Shown here: piece by piece, positions 22,915 to 31,409 of the stretch
Numbering within the stretch: the first letter of the stretch is position 1
Layout of the letters: every line of letters begins with the position of its first letter
Origin: Candidatus Minthosoma equi
Lineage (GTDB): Bacteria; Bacteroidota; Bacteroidia; Bacteroidales; Bacteroidaceae
NCBI GenBank assembly: GCA_018064885.1
Contig: JAGHUI010000044.1
Span: 1-34,563 of the forward strand
Direction of reading: 5' to 3'
Length of the DNA: 34,563 nt
Made by a program: the position numbers and the translations under genes
The notes under the pieces: model-generated
Told to the model about the DNA's origin: nothing
The model's input: the letters and a program-made list of their open reading frames with translations, nothing else
Databases searched by the model: none

Positions 22915-24999
22915 ATGAAAAAAGCTTTACTAACAATCGCAATGCTCGCAGCAAGCATGTGTGGGTTTGCTCAGCAAGAGATGCCTAAGTCGTGGACAGC
23001 GGATAATGGCAACGGAACATTTACCAATCCACTTTTCTATGATGAGTTCTCAGATCCAGACATTCTGCGTGTTGGCGATGACTATTATCTGGCAGGTACG
23101 ACTATGCATTCTGTGCCTGGACTCGTGATTCTGCACAGCAAGGATCTCGTGAATTGGGAAAACATTTCATATTGCTTCGATCGCTTTGATTTCGATGATG
23201 ATGCTTTCTCTTTGAAGAATCACAAGGAAATTTATGGTCAGGGCATTTGGGCTCCAGCAATTCGTTATGCTAACGGACAGTTCTATTTGTTCTCAAACAT
23301 CAACGGCAAGGGATTGCAGTGCTACACTGCCAAGGACATCAAAGGCCCTTGGGAGCATCACAACATGAAAGGACGCATATACGACCTTTCTGTTCTCTTC
23401 GACGATGATGGTAAGATTTATGCTATTCACGGATATGGAGAGGTGCATTGCACAGAGCTGCTTCCTGACATGAGCGGCCCGAAGGAGGAGACTGACCGTG
23501 TGATTATTCCTAATGGAAGTGCTGTGGGTGAAGGTCACCACATGTATAAGATTGATGGCATGTACTATCTCATATCAACAGATTACAGACCTAACGGTCG
23601 CACGCTCTGCTCTCGCTCAAAGAGTATTTGGGGACCATACGAGACATGTGTAATCACAGCAGATGAGACTTTCGGCTATCATCCTGTAGGTCTTACTGAG
23701 GTTCGCGGACGCATCGAGCCAGACGGCACAAAGTTTGGTATTGGCTTTGAGGATGTGAACTCTACTGCCTGCACAAACATCCATCAGGGTGGTATTGTGC
23801 AAACTCAGAATGGTGACTGGTATGCTTTGCTGATGATGGACTTCCATTCTGTAGGCCGTACAGTTACTCTTGCTCCTATAACATGGAAAGATGGATGGCC
23901 AATGCTCGGATTGGAGGGTAACCTCGGACGTGCTCCTCGCACATGGACAAAGCCTGTCATCCCTGGCGCTGAAAACATTAAGCCTCATGCTCCATACGAG
24001 AGAAACGAGAACTTTGACGGAAAGAAACTCGGTCGCGTTTGGCAATGGAATCACAATCCAGAGGAAAGTATGTGGTCGCTGAAGGGTGGTAAGCTGCAAT
24101 TGAAGACTATGCCAGCAGAACAGCTGATGTGGGCTCGTAATTCCCTAACTCAGCGTGTGATTGGTCCTAAGAGCACCGTGACTGTTGAATTGGGCGTTAA
24201 AGGAATGAAAGATGGAGACGTTGCAGGTCTTGGAAACATCAATGTTCCTTGCTCATGGGCAGGTATTGTCAAGGAAGGCAATCAACTGACACTCCGCTGT
24301 TTTGAACAGTTGAAAAATGATACAATAGACACTCCTATCACTTTGAAGAGTGGCAAGATTTGGCTTCAGCTTGTGGGTGACTATGACAACAATACAGCCC
24401 ATTATGCTTATTCTACTGATGGACAAAAATTCCAGCAGGTAGGCCCTGAGATGAAACTTTCATATCAGCTCATTACTTTCCAAGGGTCTCGTGCTGCACT
24501 CTTTGCCTTCAACCATAAGGGTGTTAACGGTGGTTATGCAGAGTTTGACAATTTCACAGTTGACGAACCTATGGCAGACAGAAGCCAGAACATTCCTTAC
24601 GGTAAGTCATTCCGCATAATCAATCTTGCAACAGGGTTGCCAATGCATGCTCTTGACCACGGATTGATGCACGATGCTCGTGCCAACGATAATTCTGCAC
24701 ATTCACGCTTCCGCATCATCGACCGCGGAAACGGAAAAGTTATCCTCAAAAGCGAGGACGGCCGTTACGTGTGGGTTAGCGGTACAGGACTTCCTGGCGA
24801 TGTGCGCTTGACAAAGGATGAGAGCAAGGCAGAGGAATTCATGTGGCAGGATTACCTGAACAAAGAGTTCATGCTCATGTCAACTCGTACTCACACATAC
24901 ATTGGCAAGAGCCCAACTACTGGCAGTTCATATTCAATGGATTATAAGGGTGCTGATCCTGCACGAAAGAATGGTGCGGTGTTCAGATGGGAAGAATAA
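22915..24999 (+). CDS. GH43 beta-xylosidase/alpha-arabinofuranosidase (subfamily-12-like) with extra domains
   Basis: 694 residues with a signal peptide (about 1-20). The five-bladed propeller occupies about 28-340, with the base Asp47 in FSDPDILR, the modulating Asp157 in YDLSVLFDDDG and the acid Glu206 in AVGEGHHMY, plus GQGIWAPAIRY. Residues about 365-575 are the ConA-like sandwich typical of GH43 xylosidases (YERNENFDGKKLGRVWQWNHN, SRAALFAFN). The last 110 or so residues (ATGLPMHAL to AVFRWEE) look like a beta-trefoil or fascin-like domain, possibly for binding. Substrates of such enzymes are xylan or arabinan side chains and oligosaccharides. The gene stands alone between a divergent gene and a strong terminator. 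The family is firm; the subfamily is by overall pattern. Confidence 0.9.
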   Translation: MKKALLTIAMLAASMCGFAQQEMPKSWTADNGNGTFTNPLFYDEFSDPDILRVGDDYYLAGTTMHSVPGLVILHSKDLVNWENISYCFDRFDFDDDAFSLKNHKEIYGQGIWAPAIRYANGQFYLFSNINGKGLQCYTAKDIKGPWEHHNMKGRIYDLSVLFDDDGKIYAIHGYGEVHCTELLPDMSGPKEETDRVIIPNGSAVGEGHHMYKIDGMYYLISTDYRPNGRTLCSRSKSIWGPYETCVITADETFGYHPVGLTEVRGRIEPDGTKFGIGFEDVNSTACTNIHQGGIVQTQNGDWYALLMMDFHSVGRTVTLAPITWKDGWPMLGLEGNLGRAPRTWTKPVIPGAENIKPHAPYERNENFDGKKLGRVWQWNHNPEESMWSLKGGKLQLKTMPAEQLMWARNSLTQRVIGPKSTVTVELGVKGMKDGDVAGLGNINVPCSWAGIVKEGNQLTLRCFEQLKNDTIDTPITLKSGKIWLQLVGDYDNNTAHYAYSTDGQKFQQVGPEMKLSYQLITFQGSRAALFAFNHKGVNGGYAEFDNFTVDEPMADRSQNIPYGKSFRIINLATGLPMHALDHGLMHDARANDNSAHSRFRIIDRGNGKVILKSEDGRYVWVSGTGLPGDVRLTKDESKAEEFMWQDYLNKEFMLMSTRTHTYIGKSPTTGSSYSMDYKGADPARKNGAVFRWEE

Positions 25000-25021
25000 A
25001 TAAACAGAATAAATAGCGCAG

Positions 25022-25061
25022 GTGGCTGTCCAGAAATATATGTGATTTTCTGGACAGCCAC
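25022..25061 (+). terminator. Strong terminator after the GH43 gene
   Basis: GTGGCTGTCCAGAAA (25022-25036) pairs perfectly over 15 bp with 25047-25061, and TTACTTTTT follows. Confidence 0.9.
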
Positions 25062-25105
25062 TTACTTTTTGTGCTTGATACTATAAAGTCAATCATTGGA
25101 TAATA

Positions 25106-25142
25106 TTTGCAAAGAGTCATAATTTTATTTCCCATAACTTTG
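25106..25142 (+). promoter_or_regulatory. Promoter for the GH26-GH130 operon
   Basis: TTTG (25106-25109) and TAACTTTG (25135-25142). The -7 match is full; the 25-nt spacer is longer than the usual 19-21, which may mark a regulated promoter. The ATG is 46 bp downstream. Confidence 0.55.
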
Positions 25143-25188
25143 CACTTGAAATATAAAGTCATTGAACAATCAATATCTATAAACTTAA

Positions 25189-26355
25189 ATGAAAATTAGA
25201 ACTATTTGCGCATTGATAGCTTTGTTTGCTTTCGGTAGCATTCAGGCTGCAAACATGACTCCAGCAGACAAACTGATTCAGAGAATGGAAAAGCTCCAGA
25301 AGAAGGGCTACATGTATGGCCATCAGGATGATACTTTCTATGGCATCACTTGGGACTGGGATGACAACCGTTCTGACACAAAGGAACTTGTTGGCGACTA
25401 TCCAGCCATCATGGGCTTTGACCTTGGTGGCATTGAGATGGACGATGCTAAGAATCTTGACAGCGTGCCATTCGCACGTATCCGTCAGGCTATCATCGAC
25501 CAGTATGCTCGTGGCGGCATCATCACTCTTTCTTGGCATCCACGCAATCCTCTTCTTGGCACAACTGCTTGGATTGAGAATGACATCAAGGCTTATAATC
25601 AAGCTATTGAGGCATTGAAAGCAATACGTCAGGATAATCTTGCAAAGCAGGTTGTCAATCCACAAAATACTGTAAAAGAGATCCTTCCAGGCGGTTCAAA
25701 GCATGAAAAGTTCACACAGTGGCTTTCCCGTGTTGCAGATTTCGTGTCTTCACTCAAGGACAGCAAAGGCAATCAGATACCATTCATTTTCCGTCCATGG
25801 CATGAAAATTCAGGTTCATGGTTCTGGTGGGGCATGAATAATTGTACTGATGCTGAATATCTTGCGCTTTGGAATATGACTCAGGATTACATCTGTGCGG
25901 TCAAGACAGGTAACACTACACTCAAGGACTATATAGTTTGGTCATACTCTCCAAGCTATGGTGGCCAATGGACAGAGGAACAGTACTTGAAGCGCTACCC
26001 TGGTGATGACCGTGTTCAGCTTTTAGGTGAGGATGCATACCAATGGGGCACAGAAAGCGACTATAAGCAGATGCTTGACTATAATCTTGCAACACTCAAC
26101 AAGATTGCGGCTTCTCATGGCAAGCTTCTTGCCGTTACAGAGTGCGGTTACAAAAACTCGCCAGATGCTACATGGTGGCAGCGCGTGTTCAAGCCAATCA
26201 TCGAGAAATACCCTGTATGCTACTTCCTCCCTTGGAGAAACTACAAGCAGGAACATTTCGGTGCGTCTAAGGACGCTACAACAGCTGACGACTTCAAGCA
26301 GTGGGCAAAGCAAAAGCAGTTCCTTTTCATTAATGATATAAAGAAGATAAAATAA
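25189..26355 (+). CDS. GH26 beta-mannanase
   Basis: 388 residues with a signal peptide (about 1-20, ending IQA), so periplasmic or surface. The GH26 barrel shows its acid/base Glu206 in FRPWHENSGSWFWW and its nucleophile Glu318 in LAVTECGY, with the ligand-side GHQDDTFYG (44-52) and SWHPRNP (115-121). This enzyme cuts beta-1,4-mannan to mannobiose or short oligosaccharides. The GH130 phosphorylase follows by 25 bp, the usual pairing for mannan use in Bacteroidetes (mannanase, epimerase, phosphorylase); the epimerase is not in this window. The short single-domain form resembles periplasmic mannobiose-releasing members more than large secreted endo-mannanases. Confidence 0.93.
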   Translation: MKIRTICALIALFAFGSIQAANMTPADKLIQRMEKLQKKGYMYGHQDDTFYGITWDWDDNRSDTKELVGDYPAIMGFDLGGIEMDDAKNLDSVPFARIRQAIIDQYARGGIITLSWHPRNPLLGTTAWIENDIKAYNQAIEALKAIRQDNLAKQVVNPQNTVKEILPGGSKHEKFTQWLSRVADFVSSLKDSKGNQIPFIFRPWHENSGSWFWWGMNNCTDAEYLALWNMTQDYICAVKTGNTTLKDYIVWSYSPSYGGQWTEEQYLKRYPGDDRVQLLGEDAYQWGTESDYKQMLDYNLATLNKIAASHGKLLAVTECGYKNSPDATWWQRVFKPIIEKYPVCYFLPWRNYKQEHFGASKDATTADDFKQWAKQKQFLFINDIKKIK

Positions 26356-26380
26356 AAAGGTATTTAAAAAGATTGTAATT

Positions 26381-27553
26381 ATGTCAAAAGAGTTTGATAT
26401 GAAAGTTGCTGCTCTTCGTGCTCATCATGAGGAGTTGCTCACACGCCCTAACGTAAAGAAGGAATGGGGCAATGGCATCTATGACAAATATGTTTATCCT
26501 ATCATAACAGCAGAGCACACTCCACTGGAATGGCGCTACGATTTCTGCGAGAAGGACAACCCTTATCTGATGCAGCGCATCATGATGAACGCCACTCTCA
26601 ATTCTGGTGCAATCAAGATGAATGGAAAGTATATTCTTGTTGTTCGTACAGAGGGTGCTGACCGCAAGTCATTCTTTGCTGTTGCAGAAAGTCCTAACGG
26701 CATTGACAACTTCCGTTTTTGGGACGAGCCAATCACAATGCCAGAGGATCTTATTCCTGCGACAAATGTTTACGACATGCGTCTCACTCAGCATGAAGAT
26801 GGCTGGATCTATGGACTTTTCTGCGTAGAGCGCCACGATGACAGTCAGCCAAGTGACCTCAGTGCTGCAACCGCAACTTGTGGTATTGCACGCACAAAAG
26901 ATTTGAAGACTTGGTACCGTCTTCCTGACTTGAAAACAAAGTCCCAGCAGCGCAATGTTGTGCTTCATCCAGAATTTGTTGATGGCAAATATGCTCTATA
27001 CACTCGCCCTCAGGATGGTTTCATCGATGCAGGCTCTGGCGGTGGCATAGGTTGGGCACTTGTTGATGACATTGAGCATGCAGAGGTTAAGGAGGAAAAG
27101 ATTATCAACGCTCGTCACTACCACACAATCATGGAAGTGAAGAATGGCGAGGGCCCTCACCCAATAAAGACACCAAAAGGATGGCTCCACTTGGCTCATG
27201 GTGTTCGCGGCTGTGCCAGCGGTCTCCGTTATGTATTATATATGTATATGACCTCACTCGAAGATCCTACAAAGGTCATTGCTCAGCCAGGAGGATATTT
27301 CCTTGTTCCAGAAGGTGAAGAGTATATCGGTGATGTTATGAACGTAGCATTTGCAAATGGATGGATTGCCGACGAGGATGGCAGAGTGCTCATTTACTAT
27401 GCATCATCAGATACAAGAATGCACGTTGCAGTTTCAACTATCGACAAACTCATAGACTATTGCATGAACACACCTGAGGACGGTTTCACAACTGCAGCTT
27501 CTGTTGAGACAATAAAGAAACTTGTTGCAAAGAATCGGGAGACATTGAAATAA
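26381..27553 (+). CDS. GH130 phosphorylase (4-O-beta-mannosyl-glucose phosphorylase type)
   Basis: 390 residues with no signal peptide, so cytosolic. The start MSKEFDMKVAALRAHHEELLTR, with the catalytic Asp132 in TNVYDMRLTQHEDGW, ICE-like phosphate-site residues (ARHYHTIME, GPHPIKTPKGWLHLAHG) and DVMNVAFANGW, fits GH130 subfamily 1. Those enzymes phosphorolyse beta-mannosyl-1,4-glucose to mannose-1-phosphate and glucose. Together with the upstream mannanase this gives mannan polymer to mannobiose, then epimerisation (gene elsewhere), then phosphorolysis. A subfamily-2 enzyme acting on mannooligosaccharides is the alternative, but length and the N-terminus favour subfamily 1. A hairpin terminator lies at 27587-27616. 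Confidence 0.92.
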   Translation: MSKEFDMKVAALRAHHEELLTRPNVKKEWGNGIYDKYVYPIITAEHTPLEWRYDFCEKDNPYLMQRIMMNATLNSGAIKMNGKYILVVRTEGADRKSFFAVAESPNGIDNFRFWDEPITMPEDLIPATNVYDMRLTQHEDGWIYGLFCVERHDDSQPSDLSAATATCGIARTKDLKTWYRLPDLKTKSQQRNVVLHPEFVDGKYALYTRPQDGFIDAGSGGGIGWALVDDIEHAEVKEEKIINARHYHTIMEVKNGEGPHPIKTPKGWLHLAHGVRGCASGLRYVLYMYMTSLEDPTKVIAQPGGYFLVPEGEEYIGDVMNVAFANGWIADEDGRVLIYYASSDTRMHVAVSTIDKLIDYCMNTPEDGFTTAASVETIKKLVAKNRETLK

Positions 27554-27586
27554 AAATCATTCTTTAATATAAACGTATTTCATCTT

Positions 27587-27616
27587 AGTGCTCGGACTTC
27601 TGTCTGGGCACTTTTT
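27587..27616 (+). terminator. Terminator of the GH26-GH130 operon
   Basis: AGTGCTCGGAC pairs with GTCTGGGCACT (two G-T pairs) and is followed by TTTTT. Confidence 0.8.
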
Positions 27617-27730
27617 GTATTTTTGAACATGCAGCAACAACCTTAAAATATCGTTATAAATAGCACATTTTTAGCAAAAACAAACAACATAAGCAACAAA
27701 AATACATTTTGTACAATTATTTATTCAAAA

Positions 27731-27781
27731 TTTGCAAATGTATTTCTATCATAATTCGTATTTTTGTGACTGATTTGCAAA
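27731..27781 (+). promoter_or_regulatory. Promoter and candidate operator of the GH51-GH43 operon
   Basis: TATTTTTG (27759-27766) is a full -7 match, with TTTG at 27731-27734 spaced 24 nt. The palindrome TTTGCAAA occurs at 27731-27738 and 27774-27781, 43 bp apart on either side of the -7 box. This could be a paired operator, or coincidence in AT-rich DNA. Confidence 0.5.
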
Positions 27782-27865
27782 CATCAGCAGAAAACAGCAA
27801 CATTAAGCAAGCAGCAATCCACCTGAGAAACTAACTAAATACATATTTAAATATACCTTTAGAAA

Positions 27866-30800
27866 ATGAAAAAATTACTCTCTACGTTATTATTCACTGC
27901 AAGCGTGGCAGCAATGGCTCAAGAAGCGCCTATTACTGTTGACCTTTCAAAGAAGGGTGCAATGGTGTCGCCAAACCTCTATGGCATCTTCTTCGAAGAA
28001 ATCAGTCATGCTGGCGACGGTGGTCTCTACGCTGAGCTCGTGGAGAACCGTGGCTTTGAGGAGCACGTGTTGCCTTCAAGCATGAAGTATGAAAACGGCA
28101 AGGCAGTGGCTATCGATGCTCGCAACTATGAGCACGGCAACAACCGCAAGTGGTCTATTCCTTGGGACATGGACAAGAAGATGTATCAGGGATGGAGTGT
28201 CAAATCCAATCATTGCGATGTGAAGAAAGAGGTTGTTGAGCCATCTTCTCCACTTCACCAGAACACTCCTCATGCTATGCAGTTCGTCATCAGCAATGCT
28301 AAGGATGGCGGCTCGGCTCAGCTCATCAACTCTGGCTACTGGGGCATGGGACTCAAGAGCGGAGAGAAGTATGACCTCCGTTTCTACGTGAAGAGCTCTG
28401 ACTACAAGGGAGGCATCACCGCACGTATCTCCAACTCAGAGAACGGTGAGTCGTTTGGCTCTGTCAGCTTCGAACCTAAGGCTATTGGCGAATGGACAGA
28501 GTTCAAGGGAGTCATCGTAAGCTCAGGCACAACAGGCAAGGGACAGCTGGCTCTCGAGTTCAACGGCAACGGCACCATCCTCGTTGACTATGTCTCGCTC
28601 TTCCCTCGCCACACCTTCAAGGGACGCAAGAATGGACAGCGCAAGGATCTCGCCCTCATGCTCCAGAACCTTCATCCTAAGTTTATGCGTTGGCCAGGTG
28701 GCTGCATCGTGGAAGGCGCAACATACGAGAACCGCGTGAAGTGGAAGGAGACACTCGGCGACCCTATGACACGCCGTGGCGAGTGGGATCTCTGGGGATA
28801 TCGTGCCACATGGGGCATGGGCTATCATGAGTTCCTCCAGTTCTGCGAAGACCTCAACATGGACGGTATGTTTGTAGATAATGCTGGCATGTCATGCTCA
28901 GTGCGCAATGGCGACTACACCGACACCAACGAAGGTCTTGACGCATGTATTCAGGACTTCCGCGACGCTATCGAATACGCTCTTGGCGACCCTGCTAAGA
29001 ACAAGTGGGCAAAGATGCGTGCCGACGCTGGCCACCCTAAGCCATTCCCACTCAAGTATGTGGAGATTGGCAATGAGAACGTAGGCCCTGAGTATGTGAA
29101 GCACTTCAATTATATATATAATGTGTTGAGCAAGGAGTACCCACAGATCACCTTCATCAACACTCTCGGTCACGACAGCCCGCTGCTTGAACAGATTCCT
29201 GGCAACTACATGGTTGACCCACACTGGTATCGCGATCCTAACTTCTTCTTCAACAACAACCACCTCTTCGATAACGCTTCTCGCAAGCACGACATCTATG
29301 TGGGTGAGTATGCTTGCAACTCTGGCGTGGGTGGCGGCAACCTCATCGCAGCTATCAGCGAGGCTGCCTTCATCATGGGCATGGAGCGCAACAGCGACGT
29401 TGTGAAGATGACTTCTTACGCACCTCTCTTTGAGAATGTGAACAAGAAGGATTGGCCTTGCAACCTCATCCACTTCAATAGCAATCAGACATTTGGACGT
29501 GCTTCATACTATGTGCAGCAGATGGCAGCAGAGAACCGTCCTACATACAATGTCTTTGTTTCTGAGACATCAAAGGCTGGCGAAATGATTCCTTTCAAGG
29601 CAGGCACAATCGGTCTTGGCAGCTATGCCACAAACGTAGAATACAAGAACATCCAAATCATACTTGCTGGCGAGAAGAAGGCAAAGAAGATCTCTGCAAG
29701 CCAGTTCGAGCAGAAGAAGGGTACATGGAAGGTTGCAGGTGGCGTTCTTGCTCAGACATCTAACGAGCAGCTCACAGTAGCCACACTCCCTAACTTCTCT
29801 TCCGACAGCTACACACTCACTCTCCAGGCTCGCAAGACATCTGGCATGGAAGGCTTCTTCATCTACTATGGCATGAACGAGAATGGTCGCAGTCACAATG
29901 GCTATGGAGTGAACATCGGTGGATGGAACAACAGACAGACAGCTGTTGAGCAGATCAACCGCGGTCGCACAAATGGTGTTCTCAGCAGCCAGGTGCCACA
30001 GTCAGTTGAGACAAACAGGTGGTACAACATCAAGATTGTTGTTAAGCCAGAGTCTGCCGTTGTCTATGTTGATGGCAAGGAAATCACAACTGCCAAGCCA
30101 AGCACTCCAGAACGTCAGTTCTGCCAGACAGGCTATGACGAGCAGACAGGTGAGCTCGTAATCAAGGTGGTCAATGGCACAGACAAACCATACAAGCGTG
30201 AGTTTAACATCACTGGCGCTGAGAAGGTTAACCAGCGTGGTCGCATCATCACACTTTCTGGCGACGCTAACGATGAAAACACTTTCGAAGATCCAACAAA
30301 GCTCTCACCAAAGACAACAATGTTCAACGAGTTTGGCGAGAAGTTCAGCTATGAGTTCGCACCTATGTCGTTTACAATCATGCGTGTGCGTGTGAGCGGT
30401 GAAGGTTTGGCAGTTAACCGCAATTGGAACAGAGAAACTCGCGAACCTAATGCTCACGACCCTGTGATGGCAAAGGGTGAGGACGGACGCTACTACTGCT
30501 TCATGACAGGCATGAACGTTGGCGTTATCTCCAGCGACGACATGGAAGTGTGGCGCAACGAGCATTCTGCTCTCCCTGCCACTCCTGAGTGGGCAAAGGA
30601 AGAGGTGAAGGGCTACAACGGTCACACTTGGGCTCCAGACATCAGCTACCACAATGGCAAGTGGTATCTCTACTACTCATGCTCTACATTCGGCAAGAAC
30701 GGCAGTGCCATTGGCGTTGCAACAAACAAGACTCTCGACCCTAAGTCGCCAGACTTCAAGTGGGAAGATCAGGGCATGGTCATCGCTTCACACCGTCGAG

Positions 30801-31399
30801 TGGATAACTGGAACGCTATCGACCCTAACCTCATTGTTGACCAGAAGGGTCAGCCTTGGCTCACCTACGGTTCTTTCTGGGATGGCATCCAGCTCATCAA
30901 GCTCAACAAGAAGGACTTCAAGACTCCAGTGACAAAGCCAAAGACTATCGCTCGCCGTCTTGGCAAGAAGCTCACTTTGGCAGAGACAAACAACGAGGCT
31001 AACTTCACCGTAGAGGGCAACAACACCATCGAGGCTGGCGACAACGCTATCGAGGCACCATTCATCTTCTACCACGATGGCTACTACTACCTCTTCGTGA
31101 GCTTCGACTACTGCTGCCGCGGACAGGCATCAACCTACAAGACAGTCTATGGTCGCTCAAAGAACGTGGCTGGCCCTTACCTCGACAAGAGTGGCAAGCC
31201 AATGGAGTACGGTGGTGGCACACTCCTCTATGGTCCTGACGAAGACAACTTCGGCATTGGTCACAACTCAGCATACGAGTTCGATGGCAAGTGCTACTTC
31301 ATCTCTCATGCCTATCTCAAGGACTACAACGGAGCAGCTAAGCTCTTCATCCGTCCTATGAACTTTGACAAGGATGGTTGGATCATCCCAGAAGAATAA
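27866..31399 (+). CDS. GH51-GH43 fusion: alpha-L-arabinofuranosidase plus arabinanase-like enzyme
   Basis: 1177 residues with a signal peptide (1-18). The GH51 part has SPNLYGIFFEEISHAGDGG, FMRWPGGC (273-280), acid/base Glu404 in EIGNENVGPEY and nucleophile Glu481 in YVGEYAC. Its C-terminal sandwich is split by an inserted LamG/DUF1080-like domain at about 610-745 (WYNIKIVVKPESAVVYVDGKEI). From about 860 to the end is a GH43 propeller: base Asp865 in AHDPVM, Asp986 in NAIDPN, acid Glu1063 in IEAPFIFYHDGYYYLF, plus HTWAPDISYHNGKWYLYYS, most like arabinan-acting subfamilies. One chain would thus cut arabinan and trim arabinose branches. Both active sites are complete. The carboxylesterase follows by 10 bp. 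Confidence 0.92.
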   Translation: MKKLLSTLLFTASVAAMAQEAPITVDLSKKGAMVSPNLYGIFFEEISHAGDGGLYAELVENRGFEEHVLPSSMKYENGKAVAIDARNYEHGNNRKWSIPWDMDKKMYQGWSVKSNHCDVKKEVVEPSSPLHQNTPHAMQFVISNAKDGGSAQLINSGYWGMGLKSGEKYDLRFYVKSSDYKGGITARISNSENGESFGSVSFEPKAIGEWTEFKGVIVSSGTTGKGQLALEFNGNGTILVDYVSLFPRHTFKGRKNGQRKDLALMLQNLHPKFMRWPGGCIVEGATYENRVKWKETLGDPMTRRGEWDLWGYRATWGMGYHEFLQFCEDLNMDGMFVDNAGMSCSVRNGDYTDTNEGLDACIQDFRDAIEYALGDPAKNKWAKMRADAGHPKPFPLKYVEIGNENVGPEYVKHFNYIYNVLSKEYPQITFINTLGHDSPLLEQIPGNYMVDPHWYRDPNFFFNNNHLFDNASRKHDIYVGEYACNSGVGGGNLIAAISEAAFIMGMERNSDVVKMTSYAPLFENVNKKDWPCNLIHFNSNQTFGRASYYVQQMAAENRPTYNVFVSETSKAGEMIPFKAGTIGLGSYATNVEYKNIQIILAGEKKAKKISASQFEQKKGTWKVAGGVLAQTSNEQLTVATLPNFSSDSYTLTLQARKTSGMEGFFIYYGMNENGRSHNGYGVNIGGWNNRQTAVEQINRGRTNGVLSSQVPQSVETNRWYNIKIVVKPESAVVYVDGKEITTAKPSTPERQFCQTGYDEQTGELVIKVVNGTDKPYKREFNITGAEKVNQRGRIITLSGDANDENTFEDPTKLSPKTTMFNEFGEKFSYEFAPMSFTIMRVRVSGEGLAVNRNWNRETREPNAHDPVMAKGEDGRYYCFMTGMNVGVISSDDMEVWRNEHSALPATPEWAKEEVKGYNGHTWAPDISYHNGKWYLYYSCSTFGKNGSAIGVATNKTLDPKSPDFKWEDQGMVIASHRRVDNWNAIDPNLIVDQKGQPWLTYGSFWDGIQLIKLNKKDFKTPVTKPKTIARRLGKKLTLAETNNEANFTVEGNNTIEAGDNAIEAPFIFYHDGYYYLFVSFDYCCRGQASTYKTVYGRSKNVAGPYLDKSGKPMEYGGGTLLYGPDEDNFGIGHNSAYEFDGKCYFISHAYLKDYNGAAKLFIRPMNFDKDGWIIPEE

Positions 31400-31409
31400 G
31401 AATAACAGT

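Larger units (their letters stand above)
27554..27865. other. Intergenic leader before the arabinan operon
   Basis: 312 bp with no gene. It contains the GH130 terminator, a very AT-rich stretch (27640-27760), two copies of the palindrome TTTGCAAA (27731-27738 and 27774-27781), the GH51 promoter, and a 100-bp leader rich in A, C and G with no visible riboswitch fold. Confidence 0.6.

Noticed and set aside
28898-29473. A 191-codon minus-strand open frame
   Set aside because: Antisense shadow of the GH51 barrel, which has intact catalytic residues; the Val/Ala/His-rich translation has no recognisable domain.
31365-31409. Upstream in-frame start for the carboxylesterase
   Set aside because: It overlaps the GH51-GH43 end and hides the signal peptide that starts at 31410.
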